The translations under genes and the position numbers were made by a program. A DNA stretch of 64,000 nucleotides. It comes from Acetivibrio cellulolyticus CD2. Lineage in GTDB: Bacteria; Bacillota; Clostridia; Acetivibrionales; Acetivibrionaceae. The stretch is taken from positions 564,395-628,394 of the forward strand of contig NZ_JH556653.1 in the NCBI RefSeq assembly GCF_000179595.2, read 5' to 3'. A model generated the notes under the pieces. That model did not search any database and was not told the origin of the DNA. It saw nothing but the letters and a program-made list of their open reading frames with translations. Shown here in pieces: positions 31,409-41,349 of the stretch (within the stretch, counting starts at the first letter, position 1; every line of letters begins with the position of its first letter).

Positions 31409-31492
31409 CTTCAACACCTCCACGAACTTATCGTATATATCAAAAATATTTTTGCGACATAAAAAAAAGACTTACAGAGAGAAACAACCACA

Positions 31493-31521
31493 AGTTTAAC
31501 ACATTTATCTATAAAGGTCAA
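31493..31521 (-). promoter_or_regulatory. Promoter of rpmG-secE-nusG-rplKA
   Basis: Minus strand TTGACC, 17 nt, TAAACT. The start is about 80 nt ahead of rpmG. Confidence 0.72.
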
Positions 31522-31577
31522 GGTTTTTATTGAATGTTTTCTCTTTTAGGTGCATATATATTTTGTTTAGTAAATTC

Positions 31578-31635
31578 TAAAAACTTCAAAGCATTATTGA
31601 GTACTACTTCACCTATACCAATACATGCTCTGAAG
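31578..31635 (-). terminator. Terminator of ilvD-ilvB
   Basis: Minus strand CTTCAGAGCAT pairs with ATGCTTTGAAG (one G-U) around a 30-nt loop, then TTTTT. It lies about 9 nt past the ilvB stop codon. Confidence 0.75.
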
Positions 31636-31643
31636 CTTTAATC

Positions 31644-33311
31644 TTACTCTTCGATCAAATCACTTATTGCCGCTCCTGGCGGAACAATCGGAAAAACCTT
31701 ATCATCCCTGTCGATTTCAAAATTTATCACAACAGGTGTATCTTTTGATGACAACGCTTTCATAAGTGCCTCATCCACTTCCTCAGGTTTCCTGACATTG
31801 ATACCCATCGCACCATAAGCCTCTGCGAGTGCTACAAAATTAGTGCCTCTATCTATAGTAGTGGATGAATACCTGCTGTCATAAAAAAGATTCTGCCATT
31901 GTCTTACCATTCCTAAAACATGATTATTAAATATCGCAATTATTATAGGCAGCTTATATTCAACTGCTGTTGCTATCTCATTGCAGTTCATCCTGAAGCT
32001 TCCGTCACCTGCAATATTTATAACCTTTTTGTCCGGTTTCCCGAATTGAGCTCCAATACAGGCTCCCAAACCATACCCCATCGTACCTAATCCGCCGGAA
32101 GACAGGAAATGTCTTGGCGACTTGTACTTATAAAACTGAGCCGCCCACATCTGATGCTGTCCAACTTCAGTTGTAATTATAGCATCACCTTTTGTAAGTT
32201 CATATATTCTTTCCAGAATATAGTTTGGTCTCAGTATATCATCCTTTGGATATCTTAACGGGTATAATTCCTTCCACTCATCAATTTTCTTCTTCCAATC
32301 GGAATTCTGCTTTTTTTGTACCTTTGTATTTAAATGTTTAAGGATCTTCTTTATATTTCCTACAAGAGGATAATGTACAACAATATTCTTGCCAATTTCT
32401 GCAGGATCTATATCAATATGCATTATTTTAGCTTCCGGAGCAAATCTCTTAACATCACTTATAACCCTGTCACTAAACCTGGCTCCGATAGCAATAAAAA
32501 GATCTGAATCGGATACAGCCATATTTGAGGTTTTTGTACCATGCATACCTACCATTCCGGTAAACAGTTCATGTGTTCCCGGAAATGAACCCATACCCAT
32601 TAACGTTGTTGTTACAGGTATAATTGCTTTAGTAGCAAGTTCCAAAATTTCTTCATTTGCGCCTGCTATGGATACGCCTCCACCAGAAAGTATAACCGGC
32701 CTTTTTGCATTATTAATAATTTCTGCAGCCATATCTATTTCGTCTGCAGTCACTCCTATTGGCGGCTCTTCCAAATTTTTTGGCTTTTTAGGCTCGTACT
32801 CCGCTAATGCGGCAGTCACATCCTTACATACATCTATCAATACAGGCCCAGGGCGACCTTCTTTTGCAATTATGAAAGCCTCGCGAACTACGTCCGCCAG
32901 TTTTGTAACATCCTTAACTATATAGTTATGCTTGGTTATTGGAATCGTAATTCCTGTTATATCTACTTCCTGAAAAGAATCTTTCCCAAGAAGCGACGTA
33001 GCTACCTGCCCAGTTATGGCTACCATCGGAACGGAATCCATATAGGCTGTAGCTATTCCCGTAACAAGATTTGTTGCTCCGGGACCTGATGTTGCAAGGC
33101 ATACCCCTACTTTACCAGTAGCCCTGGCATAGCCGTCTGCTGCATGAGAAGCCCCCTGCTCATGGGAAGTCAAAACATGCTTAATATCACCCTTAGCTTT
33201 ATACAGTGCATCATATATATTTAAAACAGCACCGCCCGGAAAGCCGAAAATAGTGTCTACACCCTGTTCTTTCAGACACTCAATTAAAATCTGTGCCCCC
33301 GTAATTCTCAT
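31644..33311 (-). CDS. ilvB: Acetolactate synthase, large subunit
   Basis: Thiamine diphosphate enzyme that condenses two pyruvates to acetolactate (valine/leucine) or pyruvate with 2-ketobutyrate (isoleucine). 555 aa. Seen: the catalytic Glu in LTSHEQGASHAADGYARATG (about 45-65), central FAD-binding domain, and the TPP-binding GDGSFRMNCNEIATA. The C-terminal FINFEIDRDDKVFPIVPPGA-type end marks it as the biosynthetic, not catabolic, enzyme. No ilvN small subunit or ilvC follows; a terminator comes next. It is 14 nt downstream of ilvD. Confidence 0.95.
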   Translation of the reverse strand: MRITGAQILIECLKEQGVDTIFGFPGGAVLNIYDALYKAKGDIKHVLTSHEQGASHAADGYARATGKVGVCLATSGPGATNLVTGIATAYMDSVPMVAITGQVATSLLGKDSFQEVDITGITIPITKHNYIVKDVTKLADVVREAFIIAKEGRPGPVLIDVCKDVTAALAEYEPKKPKNLEEPPIGVTADEIDMAAEIINNAKRPVILSGGGVSIAGANEEILELATKAIIPVTTTLMGMGSFPGTHELFTGMVGMHGTKTSNMAVSDSDLFIAIGARFSDRVISDVKRFAPEAKIMHIDIDPAEIGKNIVVHYPLVGNIKKILKHLNTKVQKKQNSDWKKKIDEWKELYPLRYPKDDILRPNYILERIYELTKGDAIITTEVGQHQMWAAQFYKYKSPRHFLSSGGLGTMGYGLGACIGAQFGKPDKKVINIAGDGSFRMNCNEIATAVEYKLPIIIAIFNNHVLGMVRQWQNLFYDSRYSSTTIDRGTNFVALAEAYGAMGINVRKPEEVDEALMKALSSKDTPVVINFEIDRDDKVFPIVPPGAAISDLIEE

Positions 33312-33325
33312 TTGCTCTACCTCCC

Positions 33326-34990
33326 TTAATTTCCCTTTAATACTGCACCGGTACTTGCAGAAGTAACGAGCTTAGCATATCTTCCGAGATATCCTTTTGT
33401 TATCTTAGGCTCAGGGGCTTTCCATGCTTTTGCTCTTTCCTTGAGTTCTGCTTCTGATACCTCAATTTCGAGCTTACCTTTTGGTATATCTATACTTATA
33501 ATGTCACCCTCTTTAACCAACGCTATACAACCGCCTTCCATCGCTTCAGGAGAAACGTGGCCAATCGAGGCTCCTCTTGTCGCACCTGAAAAACGTCCAT
33601 CTGTTATTAGAGCAACTGCTTTATCAAGTCCCATACCTGCTATTGCAGATGTAGGCGAGAGCATTTCTCTCATTCCAGGGCCACCTTTAGGTCCCTCATA
33701 TCTTATAACTACTACATCACCTTTTTGGATTCTGCCATTATATATTGCTTCAATAACTTCTTCTTCCGAATCAAACACCCTTGCAGGGCCTTTATGAACA
33801 AGCATCTCTTCTGCAACAGCAGAACGTTTTACAACAGCACCGTCAGGAGCAAGATTACCTCTTAAAACTGCAATTCCTCCTGTTGCACTGTACGGAGCTT
33901 CGATGCTCTTAATAACATCATAATCCAAAATTTTTGCTTTGCTTATATTTTCTTCTACAGTCTTACCTGTAACTGTCAATAAATCAAGATTTAACAGATT
34001 CTTCTTTGACAGTTCGTTCATTACCGCCTGTACTCCTCCTGCTGCATATAAATCCTGAATATGATGATGCCCAGCTGGCGCAAGTTTACAGAGATTTGGA
34101 ACTTTGCCGCTTATTTCATTAACTATATCAAGGTTTATCTCAACACCAGCTTCATGTGCAATAGCAGGAAGGTGCAGAATTGAATTAGTAGAGCATCCCA
34201 AAGCCATATCCACAGTCAAAGCATTTTCAAATGCCTTAGGTGTGAGTATATCCGACGGCTTTATATCCTTTTCAACAAGCTCCATAATCTTCATACCCGC
34301 CATCTTTGCAAGCCTTATTCTTTCAGCATACACGGCCGGAATAGTGCCATTTCCAGGCAAGCCCAATCCAAGAACTTCCGTCAAACAGTTCATTGAATTA
34401 GCTGTGAACATTCCTGAACAAGATCCACATCCAGGGCATGAATTATCTTCATAATCGCATACCTCTTCTTCTGTCATTTTACCGGCTTTATATGCTCCAA
34501 CTGCTTCAAAAGTACTATTTAAATCCAGCTGCTTTCCGTTTCGTTTTACTGACAGCATTGGCCCCCCACTGACAACAACCGAAGGAACGTTTACTCTTGC
34601 TGCTGCCATAAGCATTCCAGGAACTATCTTGTCACAGTTTGGTATAAAAACCATTCCGTCAAAGCTATGGGCCATCCCCATAGCCTCACACGAATCAGCT
34701 ATAAGCTCTCTTGTCGCGAGAGAATACTTCATGCCCACATGTCCCATAGCAATACCGTCACATACTCCTATTGCACCAAACTCTATAGGAGTACCTCCTG
34801 CCATCCTTATACCTGCCTTTACTGCTTCTGCAATCTTATCTAAATGTATATGTCCTGGTATTATCTCATTTTTTGCGTTAACAACTCCTATTAAAGGTCT
34901 TCTGATTTCTTCGTCAGTGTAACCCATTGCCTTAAAAAGTGCTCTATGCGGAGTCTTCTCAATACCCTTTTTTACTATATCACTTCTCAT
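33326..34990 (-). CDS. ilvD: Dihydroxy-acid dehydratase
   Basis: Iron-sulfur enzyme that dehydrates 2,3-dihydroxy acids to 2-keto acids, the third common step in branched-chain amino acid synthesis. 554 aa. Cluster-ligand cysteines are visible in [10 protein letters not shown] and [20 protein letters not shown]; substrate loop [19 protein letters not shown]-terminal [20 protein letters not shown]. It heads the two-gene ilvD-ilvB unit. No T-box leader is visible: only about 110 nt separate it from the upstream hairpin. Confidence 0.97.
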   Translation of the reverse strand: MRSDIVKKGIEKTPHRALFKAMGYTDEEIRRPLIGVVNAKNEIIPGHIHLDKIAEAVKAGIRMAGGTPIEFGAIGVCDGIAMGHVGMKYSLATRELIADSCEAMGMAHSFDGMVFIPNCDKIVPGMLMAAARVNVPSVVVSGGPMLSVKRNGKQLDLNSTFEAVGAYKAGKMTEEEVCDYEDNSCPGCGSCSGMFTANSMNCLTEVLGLGLPGNGTIPAVYAERIRLAKMAGMKIMELVEKDIKPSDILTPKAFENALTVDMALGCSTNSILHLPAIAHEAGVEINLDIVNEISGKVPNLCKLAPAGHHHIQDLYAAGGVQAVMNELSKKNLLNLDLLTVTGKTVEENISKAKILDYDVIKSIEAPYSATGGIAVLRGNLAPDGAVVKRSAVAEEMLVHKGPARVFDSEEEVIEAIYNGRIQKGDVVVIRYEGPKGGPGMREMLSPTSAIAGMGLDKAVALITDGRFSGATRGASIGHVSPEAMEGGCIALVKEGDIISIDIPKGKLEIEVSEAELKERAKAWKAPEPKITKGYLGRYAKLVTSASTGAVLKGN

Positions 34991-35019
34991 ATTTTTCTCC
35001 TCGCTTTCAAGTTGGTAAA

Positions 35020-35048
35020 AATATATAAAATTTACTATAAATCTTCAA
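35020..35048 (-). promoter_or_regulatory. Possible promoter of ilvD-ilvB
   Basis: Minus strand TTGAAG, 17 nt, TATATT, about 20 nt before the ilvD SD (GAGGAG). Moderate match only. Confidence 0.42.
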
Positions 35049-35083
35049 GACTTCTGACAAAAACTACAGTATGCAATGCTTAC

Positions 35084-35113
35084 AATAATAGCCGGGTAGA
35101 CCCGGCTATTATT
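35084..35113 (-). terminator. Strong hairpin between cvpA-family gene and ilvD
   Basis: Perfect 13-bp stem (AATAATAGCCGGG and complement) with a tiny loop, flanked by T-rich sequence on both strands. It probably ends the cvpA transcript and can act in both directions. Confidence 0.78.
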
Positions 35114-35218
35114 TATTAAAACTATTTTACTACTATACAACTTGGAATGTCCAGTGTTTTAGAAAAAAAGCATGATTCGTTAATTATTTACATGTTAAAA
35201 ACAAATTTCGTTAAAGCA

Positions 35219-35932
35219 TTACATTATCTTATCTCCGGGGAACATCCAGTGCACAATGAAATTATTCTGGTAGAAAAATTTCGCAATAGTAGACGTTTCT
35301 ACAGCCTGTGAAAAACCTTTAAATGCAGGTGAAGAAATAAATATCATTATAACTGCAAAAATAATGTACACAGTCAAAAGACCTTCTACAGCACCAAATG
35401 CAAACCCACCCAATTTATCCATCTGCTTGAATACAGGCAGCTTTGCTATACCCTCTAAAATAAACCTTAAGAATATCAACCCTACCCTAATCAGTATATA
35501 CAAAAGCACCAGACTAAGAATATCAACAACAACATGAGTTAATACATCGCTTATCTTGTCCATTATTGCAGTTATATCCAATAGTCTTGTTACATCCTCT
35601 TTAGCTAATTGCCCTTTAATCGCTTCTTTTAAAAATCCAGGCAATTTCAAGCTATCAACCACTGACCCGGCCGCAGTCTGTGCTCCATGGTTTACAAGAC
35701 CTGACTGTGCTTTCTGCTGAAGCAGCAAGTTCTTTAATATCCCTGACTTAATATTGTTAAAAATCGGTGTTTTGTCAAGAATATTTGACAACAGTGGGTA
35801 ACATTTAACAGATATTATTGACGCAATAAAAAACGACACCAGTTTGAACATGGAATAGATAAATCCATTTTTTATTCCTATAAAGCCAAACCCTAAAATA
35901 ATTACAAGTACTAATAAATCAGTCCAGTTCAT
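35219..35932 (-). CDS. CvpA family membrane protein
   Basis: Integral membrane protein of 237 aa in the CvpA (colicin V production) family; molecular function not established. Four predicted membrane helices: about residues 6-24, 28-47, 130-155 and 180-203. The start MNWTDLLVLVIILGFGFIG and the internal DKLGGFAFGAVEGLL are typical of the family. The middle (residues 55-120) is a soluble, helical loop. It follows the DUF5711 gene by 17 nt and likely shares its transcript. Confidence 0.82.
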   Translation of the reverse strand: MNWTDLLVLVIILGFGFIGIKNGFIYSMFKLVSFFIASIISVKCYPLLSNILDKTPIFNNIKSGILKNLLLQQKAQSGLVNHGAQTAAGSVVDSLKLPGFLKEAIKGQLAKEDVTRLLDITAIMDKISDVLTHVVVDILSLVLLYILIRVGLIFLRFILEGIAKLPVFKQMDKLGGFAFGAVEGLLTVYIIFAVIMIFISSPAFKGFSQAVETSTIAKFFYQNNFIVHWMFPGDKIM

Positions 35933-35949
35933 AATAACCTCCCTATTCT

Positions 35950-37143
35950 TTATTTCATTTGCAACACTGAAAATCTATCCTTGTAAACCAATAAAACCTC
36001 ACGCCTGCTTATAAAAAAAGCTTCCTTAATTTCTCCTTTTGGTTTATACTCAGCTAGCAGCCTGGCCTTTAAATCAATAATACGAAGCTCGTTTCCTGAG
36101 TTTACAGCTATAATATCTTCAAGTGAAGATAGATTTTTAACCTCGCCTTTAATGTCATACTCTGAAATTTTCTTCCCATCGCTATTATATACCCAAATGC
36201 CCGCCGATCCGCTTTCAAATATACCTATAGTATCTTCCGGGTTCGCAGCTACTATTGCATATTTACCCTCTGCTATACAGGAACTGAATATTTTACCATT
36301 TACATTTTGCTGCCATTTTTGTTTGAAGTTCTTGTCCAACATCATGAATACCGAATCCCCGACAGCCAGCAAATTATCATCATCCATAAACCATAACGAA
36401 GGAAATATAGTATTTTCCTTTGTAACTTTACCATCTAACATCTTTCCACTTACATCAGCAAATTCCAATATTGTATTCGTATTAACTCCAGATGTATCTA
36501 CACTGTTTATAAAAACTTTTTTCCCCGAAGGCGATACCTTCGATGAAATTATAAAGTTCTCAGCCTTCCCTACTGTAAAACACTTCATACCCTGACGGTT
36601 ATATACCGATACAGCCCCTCTGCTTCTTTCCTCACCGTGTACAACTGATATATAACCTTTGGAATTTATATCAGTATTAATTATATTATTGTCAAGTGCC
36701 TTTTCCCATACCATATCCTTTCCTTTAAAGACAAGAATGCTCTTTGCTCCATAATCCGCTACCAAAAGGTATGATCCAGCTGTTTTTACAATAGGATTAT
36801 TAAGCGATAACGGGAAAGACCACTGTTCATTACCGTTTGTATCGAGATACATTATACTGTCCCGGGTACATTTTACAATATACCCATTATGAGTACCAAA
36901 TACAGTATTTAAATTGGCATCATATTCATATTCAGTTGAACTCAACTCAAATTTATTGTTTTGGTTTAAGAAATTCCTTCCAAACAAGTCCTTAAGACTT
37001 AAACTCTTAAGGTCAACATCCTGACTTCTTAAATATGCAACTCCGGCAGTGCCCGCAATTATAAGTAAAAGCACTAAAAAAGCAACTATCTTGATTCCAT
37101 TTCTATTTCCATCTTGCCTCGAAGTGTTTTCCGATAACCCCAC
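35950..37143 (-). CDS. DUF5711 family membrane-anchored beta-propeller-like protein
   Basis: A 397-aa protein with a short basic cytoplasmic start, one membrane helix (about residues 18-38) and a large outer-surface domain made of repeated beta-rich units (VKCTRDSIMYLDTNGNEQWS, MVWEKALDN, QKWQQNVNG), resembling a PQQ/WD-like propeller. This matches DUF5711 proteins of clostridia, whose function is unknown. The start is GTG with GGAG nine nt upstream. It is cotranscribed with the cvpA-family gene. It could sense or scaffold at the envelope; that is inference. Confidence 0.72.
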   Translation of the reverse strand: MGLSENTSRQDGNRNGIKIVAFLVLLLIIAGTAGVAYLRSQDVDLKSLSLKDLFGRNFLNQNNKFELSSTEYEYDANLNTVFGTHNGYIVKCTRDSIMYLDTNGNEQWSFPLSLNNPIVKTAGSYLLVADYGAKSILVFKGKDMVWEKALDNNIINTDINSKGYISVVHGEERSRGAVSVYNRQGMKCFTVGKAENFIISSKVSPSGKKVFINSVDTSGVNTNTILEFADVSGKMLDGKVTKENTIFPSLWFMDDDNLLAVGDSVFMMLDKNFKQKWQQNVNGKIFSSCIAEGKYAIVAANPEDTIGIFESGSAGIWVYNSDGKKISEYDIKGEVKNLSSLEDIIAVNSGNELRIIDLKARLLAEYKPKGEIKEAFFISRREVLLVYKDRFSVLQMK

Positions 37144-37193
37144 ATTAATTCACTCCAAATTTAATCATTTGTGTACAAACTACATTTTAACAT

Positions 37194-37221
37194 ATCGCAG
37201 CGGTAGCTGCAATCAAAGTAG
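37194..37221 (-). repeat. 28-nt hairpin repeat, copy A
   Basis: Matches 47837-47864 with a single mismatch. The core is the hairpin GCAGC/GCTGC with loop TACC on the minus strand. It is followed on the plus strand by two tandem copies of ATAATTCCCC (37222-37241). It lies in the promoter region of the DUF5711 gene. Confidence 0.7.
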
Positions 37222-37268
37222 ATAATTCCCCATAATTCCCCTTCGATAAACAGATAATCATAAAGCAG

Positions 37269-38366
37269 TTATTTTCTAGCTGTTCTCACACTTCTTCCAG
37301 TTGTTTTATTTCGTATACGGGAAGGTACTGCAGAAAACGACTGAATCAGGATCACAAATACCATGAACATACCCATGTATCCAAAAATAGGATAAATAGT
37401 AGATATAAGCCCCGAAAAGCCAACATTTGATAATGGTATAGCAAGAGCACAAATAACCAATATTATAATCTTTTTACTTATATTGACCTTGTTGCTTATC
37501 CGTTCGACAAAACCAAATCCCGCGGTTAAAGCAGAAACAAACATTGCAAGCAGCAGTATAATAGTATAAAACCCTCCAAGTAATACACTAAAGCTATCAA
37601 CCATTCCCATAACAGGAAGCTCTTTTGTCGCAATATTAGGGTAAAACAGGTAAATTGCAAAGTTTATTATAATAGCCATGAGGCATAACATTAATCCTCC
37701 GAAGACTCCTCCTAAAGCCGCTGTTTTTCTGCTTTTCAGATAAGGCAGGAGGCTACACATGACTACAATTGAGGTAATACTGTTATAACTTACATAAAGC
37801 AACGATGAAAAAACCCAGTTATGTGTAAATTTCGATATGCTGCCATAGAAACTGAAGACAGACATCTCTTTACTAAAGATTATATATAACCCAAACCCCA
37901 TAATACCAAAAATCAGAATTGGCGTCACTATGCTGCTAATGTTCATAATCCCCTTAATTTCCGTAAAAAACACCATTGCACATATAATTGCAACAATGAG
38001 CACGGCAAGTTGATTTGATATATTTAATTTATCCGAAACAATTCCTCCAGCGCCGGCTATCATAATACAAAATACAGAAATCATGAATAAAGTAACCAAA
38101 ATCTCCATCACCCAACCGAGAAACCATCCCACTGTTGGGAATAAAAACTCTTCATAGTTTCGTATTCGTTCACTATACACCTTATCCAGCACCACATATC
38201 CTATTATTGAAAACAAAACTCCCGCAAGAACTATGCCATAAAATCCGCCCTCATAATAGCTTGTAAAAAACTGCATTATTTCCTGTCCCGATGCAAAACC
38301 TGCCCCTATTATAGTAGCCATATATATACTTGCTACTTTAAATATGTTTTTAAATTCACTAAGCAC
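37269..38366 (-). CDS. YkvI-family multispanning membrane protein
   Basis: Integral membrane protein of 365 aa with about 10 predicted helices, matching the YkvI/COG3949 group, which belongs to the amino acid-polyamine-organocation type fold; substrate unknown. Characteristic N-terminal YMATIIGAGFASGQEIMQFF (residues about 15-34) with the unwound-helix glycines. I place the start at GTG 38366, nine nt after GGAGG; a TTG three codons earlier touches the SD. A hairpin lies just upstream. Monocistronic as far as can be seen. Confidence 0.78.
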   Translation of the reverse strand: MLSEFKNIFKVASIYMATIIGAGFASGQEIMQFFTSYYEGGFYGIVLAGVLFSIIGYVVLDKVYSERIRNYEEFLFPTVGWFLGWVMEILVTLFMISVFCIMIAGAGGIVSDKLNISNQLAVLIVAIICAMVFFTEIKGIMNISSIVTPILIFGIMGFGLYIIFSKEMSVFSFYGSISKFTHNWVFSSLLYVSYNSITSIVVMCSLLPYLKSRKTAALGGVFGGLMLCLMAIIINFAIYLFYPNIATKELPVMGMVDSFSVLLGGFYTIILLLAMFVSALTAGFGFVERISNKVNISKKIIILVICALAIPLSNVGFSGLISTIYPIFGYMGMFMVFVILIQSFSAVPSRIRNKTTGRSVRTARK

Positions 38367-38388
38367 TCTTAACAACCTCCAACTTAAA

Positions 38389-38422
38389 GTGCTTGTATAG
38401 AAAGTTAATTTCTATTAAGCAC
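38389..38422 (-). repeat. Inverted repeat upstream of the YkvI-family gene
   Basis: GTGCTT plus TATAGAAA on one arm and TTTCTAT plus AAGCAC on the other, around five nt, with one mismatch. It lies about 25 nt before the start codon on the minus strand, so it is either an operator or a 5' UTR hairpin close to the ribosome site. Confidence 0.55.
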
Positions 38423-38504
38423 ATAGTATCTTATCTCCTATAATTCTATGTTGAAGTTGTTTTAGTAATTACTGTTCCTTTATCTTATATAGTTCTTCTA
38501 ATCA

Positions 38505-38540
38505 CAAAAAAGCCCGAGAGCACCATACTCTCGAGCTTTT
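38505..38540 (-). terminator. Terminator of the gldA-like ABC operon
   Basis: Minus strand AAAAGCTCGAGAG with CTCTCGGGCTTTTTT, just past the DUF4340 gene stop codon. Confidence 0.93.
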
Positions 38541-38555
38541 CTAAAACAAAACCTT

Positions 38556-39923
38556 TTATTTAACAACTTTCATTAAACTTTCATAATTCTTTCTTGGACC
38601 GTCTCCCGCATCAAAAGCACTCTTCTTTACTACCATTCCAGTGTATTCACCGTTTTTCAAGGCATAATAGTTTCTGTCGTCCTTTGGTATGAATTCAACT
38701 ACCATTTTTCCAGGTGCACTCTCCAAAGAGTAGGTGATAGTAATTTCAGGAGTACCAGTCGGAGTCTTATCTAACAGCTCTATATCACTAAAGGCAATTC
38801 CAATTATGGAGGTGTAATAGTTTCTAAATGCTGATTCGCCTTCATCACCCTTTTTCATAACATCAATACCATCAATGATGAATTTATCTTCTTCCGGCTT
38901 TGCACTATCACTTTCTATCTTTAATGTCCTCGTATTTCCGTCTATATTTAATACAACTTCAGAAACATTATAGATTGTAGGTGCATAAACAAGACCCTCA
39001 CATAATTCTATGGCTTTGATATCTAAAAAAGAGAATAGAGATGAATCAAGAGTAAACACTTCATTACTGCCATCAAGCTTTGCATAATATGCGTATTCAG
39101 TCTCACTCTCTTTACCTAAAATTAATTTTAATTTTTGCTTTTCTGTAGCCGCTTCGATAACATATGTTGGATTATCCAATCCGTACTTACTTAAATCTTG
39201 CGCATTTTCTTCAACATAATCTGTTACAGAAGCTCTTACAATGGATTCACAAATTGTATTAAGTCTTACCAAATTAATATTTCCTTTAATAGGCTCAAGC
39301 ATTGTCCATCCTTTTTCACCTGATTTATCTACGGAGAACACTCTCTTTCCGCCTCTATCCAAAACAAATTTTGTAATATCAGTAGAATAAACATCAAATA
39401 TATATTTATTTCTAAGTTCCTTTTCTGATGCTACAAGCAAATCTCCAGTAGAAGCATAAACAACATAGACGGAATTTCCTTTTTTGACATAGTAACCCTC
39501 TTTTGTAGCCGTCATGTTACCAATCTCCAGCACATTCTCAGTTCCATCGGACATTTTTATAGTCACCCTATATGGATTTGCAAGTCCATATTTTTCAAGT
39601 GAAGAAGCCTTTTCCTCAACTAATTTGTAAGCTGATAAATCTGCTGCATTTGTCACTATCGCATTCACATTTGTAGCATCAATTTTGAAGTTTCCCCCTG
39701 AGGTCATTTCCCACTCTGTACCGTTCTTTTTGAAAACATACTTGCCATCAGTATTCTCTACAGTCAGCTCAGAAGCTTTCTCAGCATCAAACTTCGACAC
39801 TTCTATCTTTTTATCATCACTCTTGGTAGCGTCTGATTTGGATGAAAGGGTAACATAAGCAAATGCACCTGCCAGAGCAAGCAGTACCACTACAAGAATA
39901 ATTAAATTCCTGTATAATTTCAT
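38556..39923 (-). CDS. DUF4340 domain protein, last gene of the ABC operon
   Basis: A 455-aa membrane-anchored extracytoplasmic protein. One N-terminal helix (about residues 5-24) is followed by repeated DUF4340 units, seen as AYKLVEEKASSLEKYGLANP and VTDYVEENAQDLSKYGLDNP, each followed by a beta strand with the same L-G-K/N-x-T/S pattern. The ATG at 39923 overlaps the gldG-like stop codon (ATGA) and has GGAGGAGG upstream, so a start 21 nt earlier is rejected. DUF4340 genes regularly follow GldG-type genes; the transported substrate is unknown. Confidence 0.82.
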   Translation of the reverse strand: MKLYRNLIILVVVLLALAGAFAYVTLSSKSDATKSDDKKIEVSKFDAEKASELTVENTDGKYVFKKNGTEWEMTSGGNFKIDATNVNAIVTNAADLSAYKLVEEKASSLEKYGLANPYRVTIKMSDGTENVLEIGNMTATKEGYYVKKGNSVYVVYASTGDLLVASEKELRNKYIFDVYSTDITKFVLDRGGKRVFSVDKSGEKGWTMLEPIKGNINLVRLNTICESIVRASVTDYVEENAQDLSKYGLDNPTYVIEAATEKQKLKLILGKESETEYAYYAKLDGSNEVFTLDSSLFSFLDIKAIELCEGLVYAPTIYNVSEVVLNIDGNTRTLKIESDSAKPEEDKFIIDGIDVMKKGDEGESAFRNYYTSIIGIAFSDIELLDKTPTGTPEITITYSLESAPGKMVVEFIPKDDRNYYALKNGEYTGMVVKKSAFDAGDGPRKNYESLMKVVK

Positions 39924-41344
39924 AAACGCCTCCTCCTTAACCACACAAATACTCCAATTATGATAATCAGTAGTGGCACAACCAAAACAGTTACCAAAAT
40001 AACCATCTTTGCACTATTGCTTGTCAAATTTACAGTATCATATACAGTAGTCTTTGGCGTAATAACAAGGTCATTTGCAGTATTACGCATCCAGGAGAAA
40101 CTTGCCAAAAATAGCTGCATGGTGTTCTGCGAGCCTTCTGAAGGGTTATTTAATACTTCATCAGTTAAACTATAAGCATTTCCGTATACAACAATCTTTG
40201 ACTTGTATGCACTATTATACTCAGCAGCTGCTCCAACATAAAGCGGCCCCATAGTTGTTTCACCGTTTGTCACTCCATAACTTTCCCCAGTTGCTTTATC
40301 ACTTGTTTTCAGCAAAGGATAAACCGTTAGCGGCTCCTTTTCATTGCTCAATAAATTTATACTTCTAGAGCTATTTAATACCATATAGAACTCACTGGTA
40401 TCTTCTCCAGTAATTTCATTCGCCTCAACAAATGGCAGAAACGTGTATGGATCATTAGGGTAATGTCTTTGATCATCATTTTCCTTTACCCTGTCATAGT
40501 TCAACCCGATATTATATTCATTCAGTATAGCTTCAAAATTATTAAACTTTTTGTCCCCACTTGTAGGATCAAACATGAATATCGCATTACCATTCTTTTT
40601 AAAGTAATTGGTTAGCCTATCAGCTTCCGCTGATGATAAATCTGATTTGGGACCTGCAATTACAACTATCTCTGCATCTTCCGGAACCTTCTCCACAACT
40701 GCAAGATTTATTGTTTTAACAGAATAATTGCCGTTTTCCAAAATCTGCTTCATGCCTGTATACTCACTATCCAAAGCCCTTTCACCATGGCCTTCAAGGA
40801 AATAGATAACTGGAGTTTTTTCATTTGTTACATACTTTACAGCACCGGTTATACTTTGTTCAGCTGTAAAAAACGGTGTTCCTGTCTGTTGATCTGATGT
40901 AAACAATTCCTGTGCTACTACTTTTTTTGATTTACTTCCGCTTGATACGACAATATTATCTACCTGCAAGCCCAACAGATTGTCCTTATCCAATTTACTT
41001 ATTATTTCAGGGTGCTTATCAGGATCAACATATTCAACCGTTACTTTAGGATATTCCTCATACTTATCCAAAAACTCGGTTATCATTTCACCTGCCCCTT
41101 CAATCTCCATAAGCTCCTGCTTATCAGCTAAAAAAGTAATTTTGACATCCTGTTTAAGCTCATTGAGTATTTTATCAGTTTGTTCGCCTATAGAATACAT
41201 CTTATTAGGCGTCAAATCCCACTCAACATCAAATTTATCGATTTCAGCCAACAGGTTAACCGCCACCATTATCCCAATTACTACCAGACTTAAAATTGTG
41301 AAGATACTACCGTATTTAAAATTTTTATTCTTTAATATACTCAT
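39920..41344 (-). CDS. GldG-like ABC transporter auxiliary protein
   Basis: A 474-aa protein with an N-terminal helix (about residues 14-33) and a C-terminal helix (about 447-468, just before a basic WLRRRRL tail). The large outer domain belongs to the GldG/ABC_transp_aux type: DVEWDLTPNKMYSIGEQTDK, YFLEGHGERALDSEYT and AEIVVIAGPKSDLS. In Bacteroidetes GldG works with GldA and GldF in gliding and secretion; in Clostridia the role is unknown. Overlaps DUF4340 by 4 nt and follows the permease by 5 nt. Confidence 0.85.
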   Translation of the reverse strand: MSILKNKNFKYGSIFTILSLVVIGIMVAVNLLAEIDKFDVEWDLTPNKMYSIGEQTDKILNELKQDVKITFLADKQELMEIEGAGEMITEFLDKYEEYPKVTVEYVDPDKHPEIISKLDKDNLLGLQVDNIVVSSGSKSKKVVAQELFTSDQQTGTPFFTAEQSITGAVKYVTNEKTPVIYFLEGHGERALDSEYTGMKQILENGNYSVKTINLAVVEKVPEDAEIVVIAGPKSDLSSAEADRLTNYFKKNGNAIFMFDPTSGDKKFNNFEAILNEYNIGLNYDRVKENDDQRHYPNDPYTFLPFVEANEITGEDTSEFYMVLNSSRSINLLSNEKEPLTVYPLLKTSDKATGESYGVTNGETTMGPLYVGAAAEYNSAYKSKIVVYGNAYSLTDEVLNNPSEGSQNTMQLFLASFSWMRNTANDLVITPKTTVYDTVNLTSNSAKMVILVTVLVVPLLIIIIGVFVWLRRRRL

Positions 41345-41349
41345 CTATA

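Noticed and set aside
34991..35083. Search for a T-box or other riboswitch before ilvD
   Set aside because: The space is only about 90 nt and lacks the T-box sequence and specifier stem.
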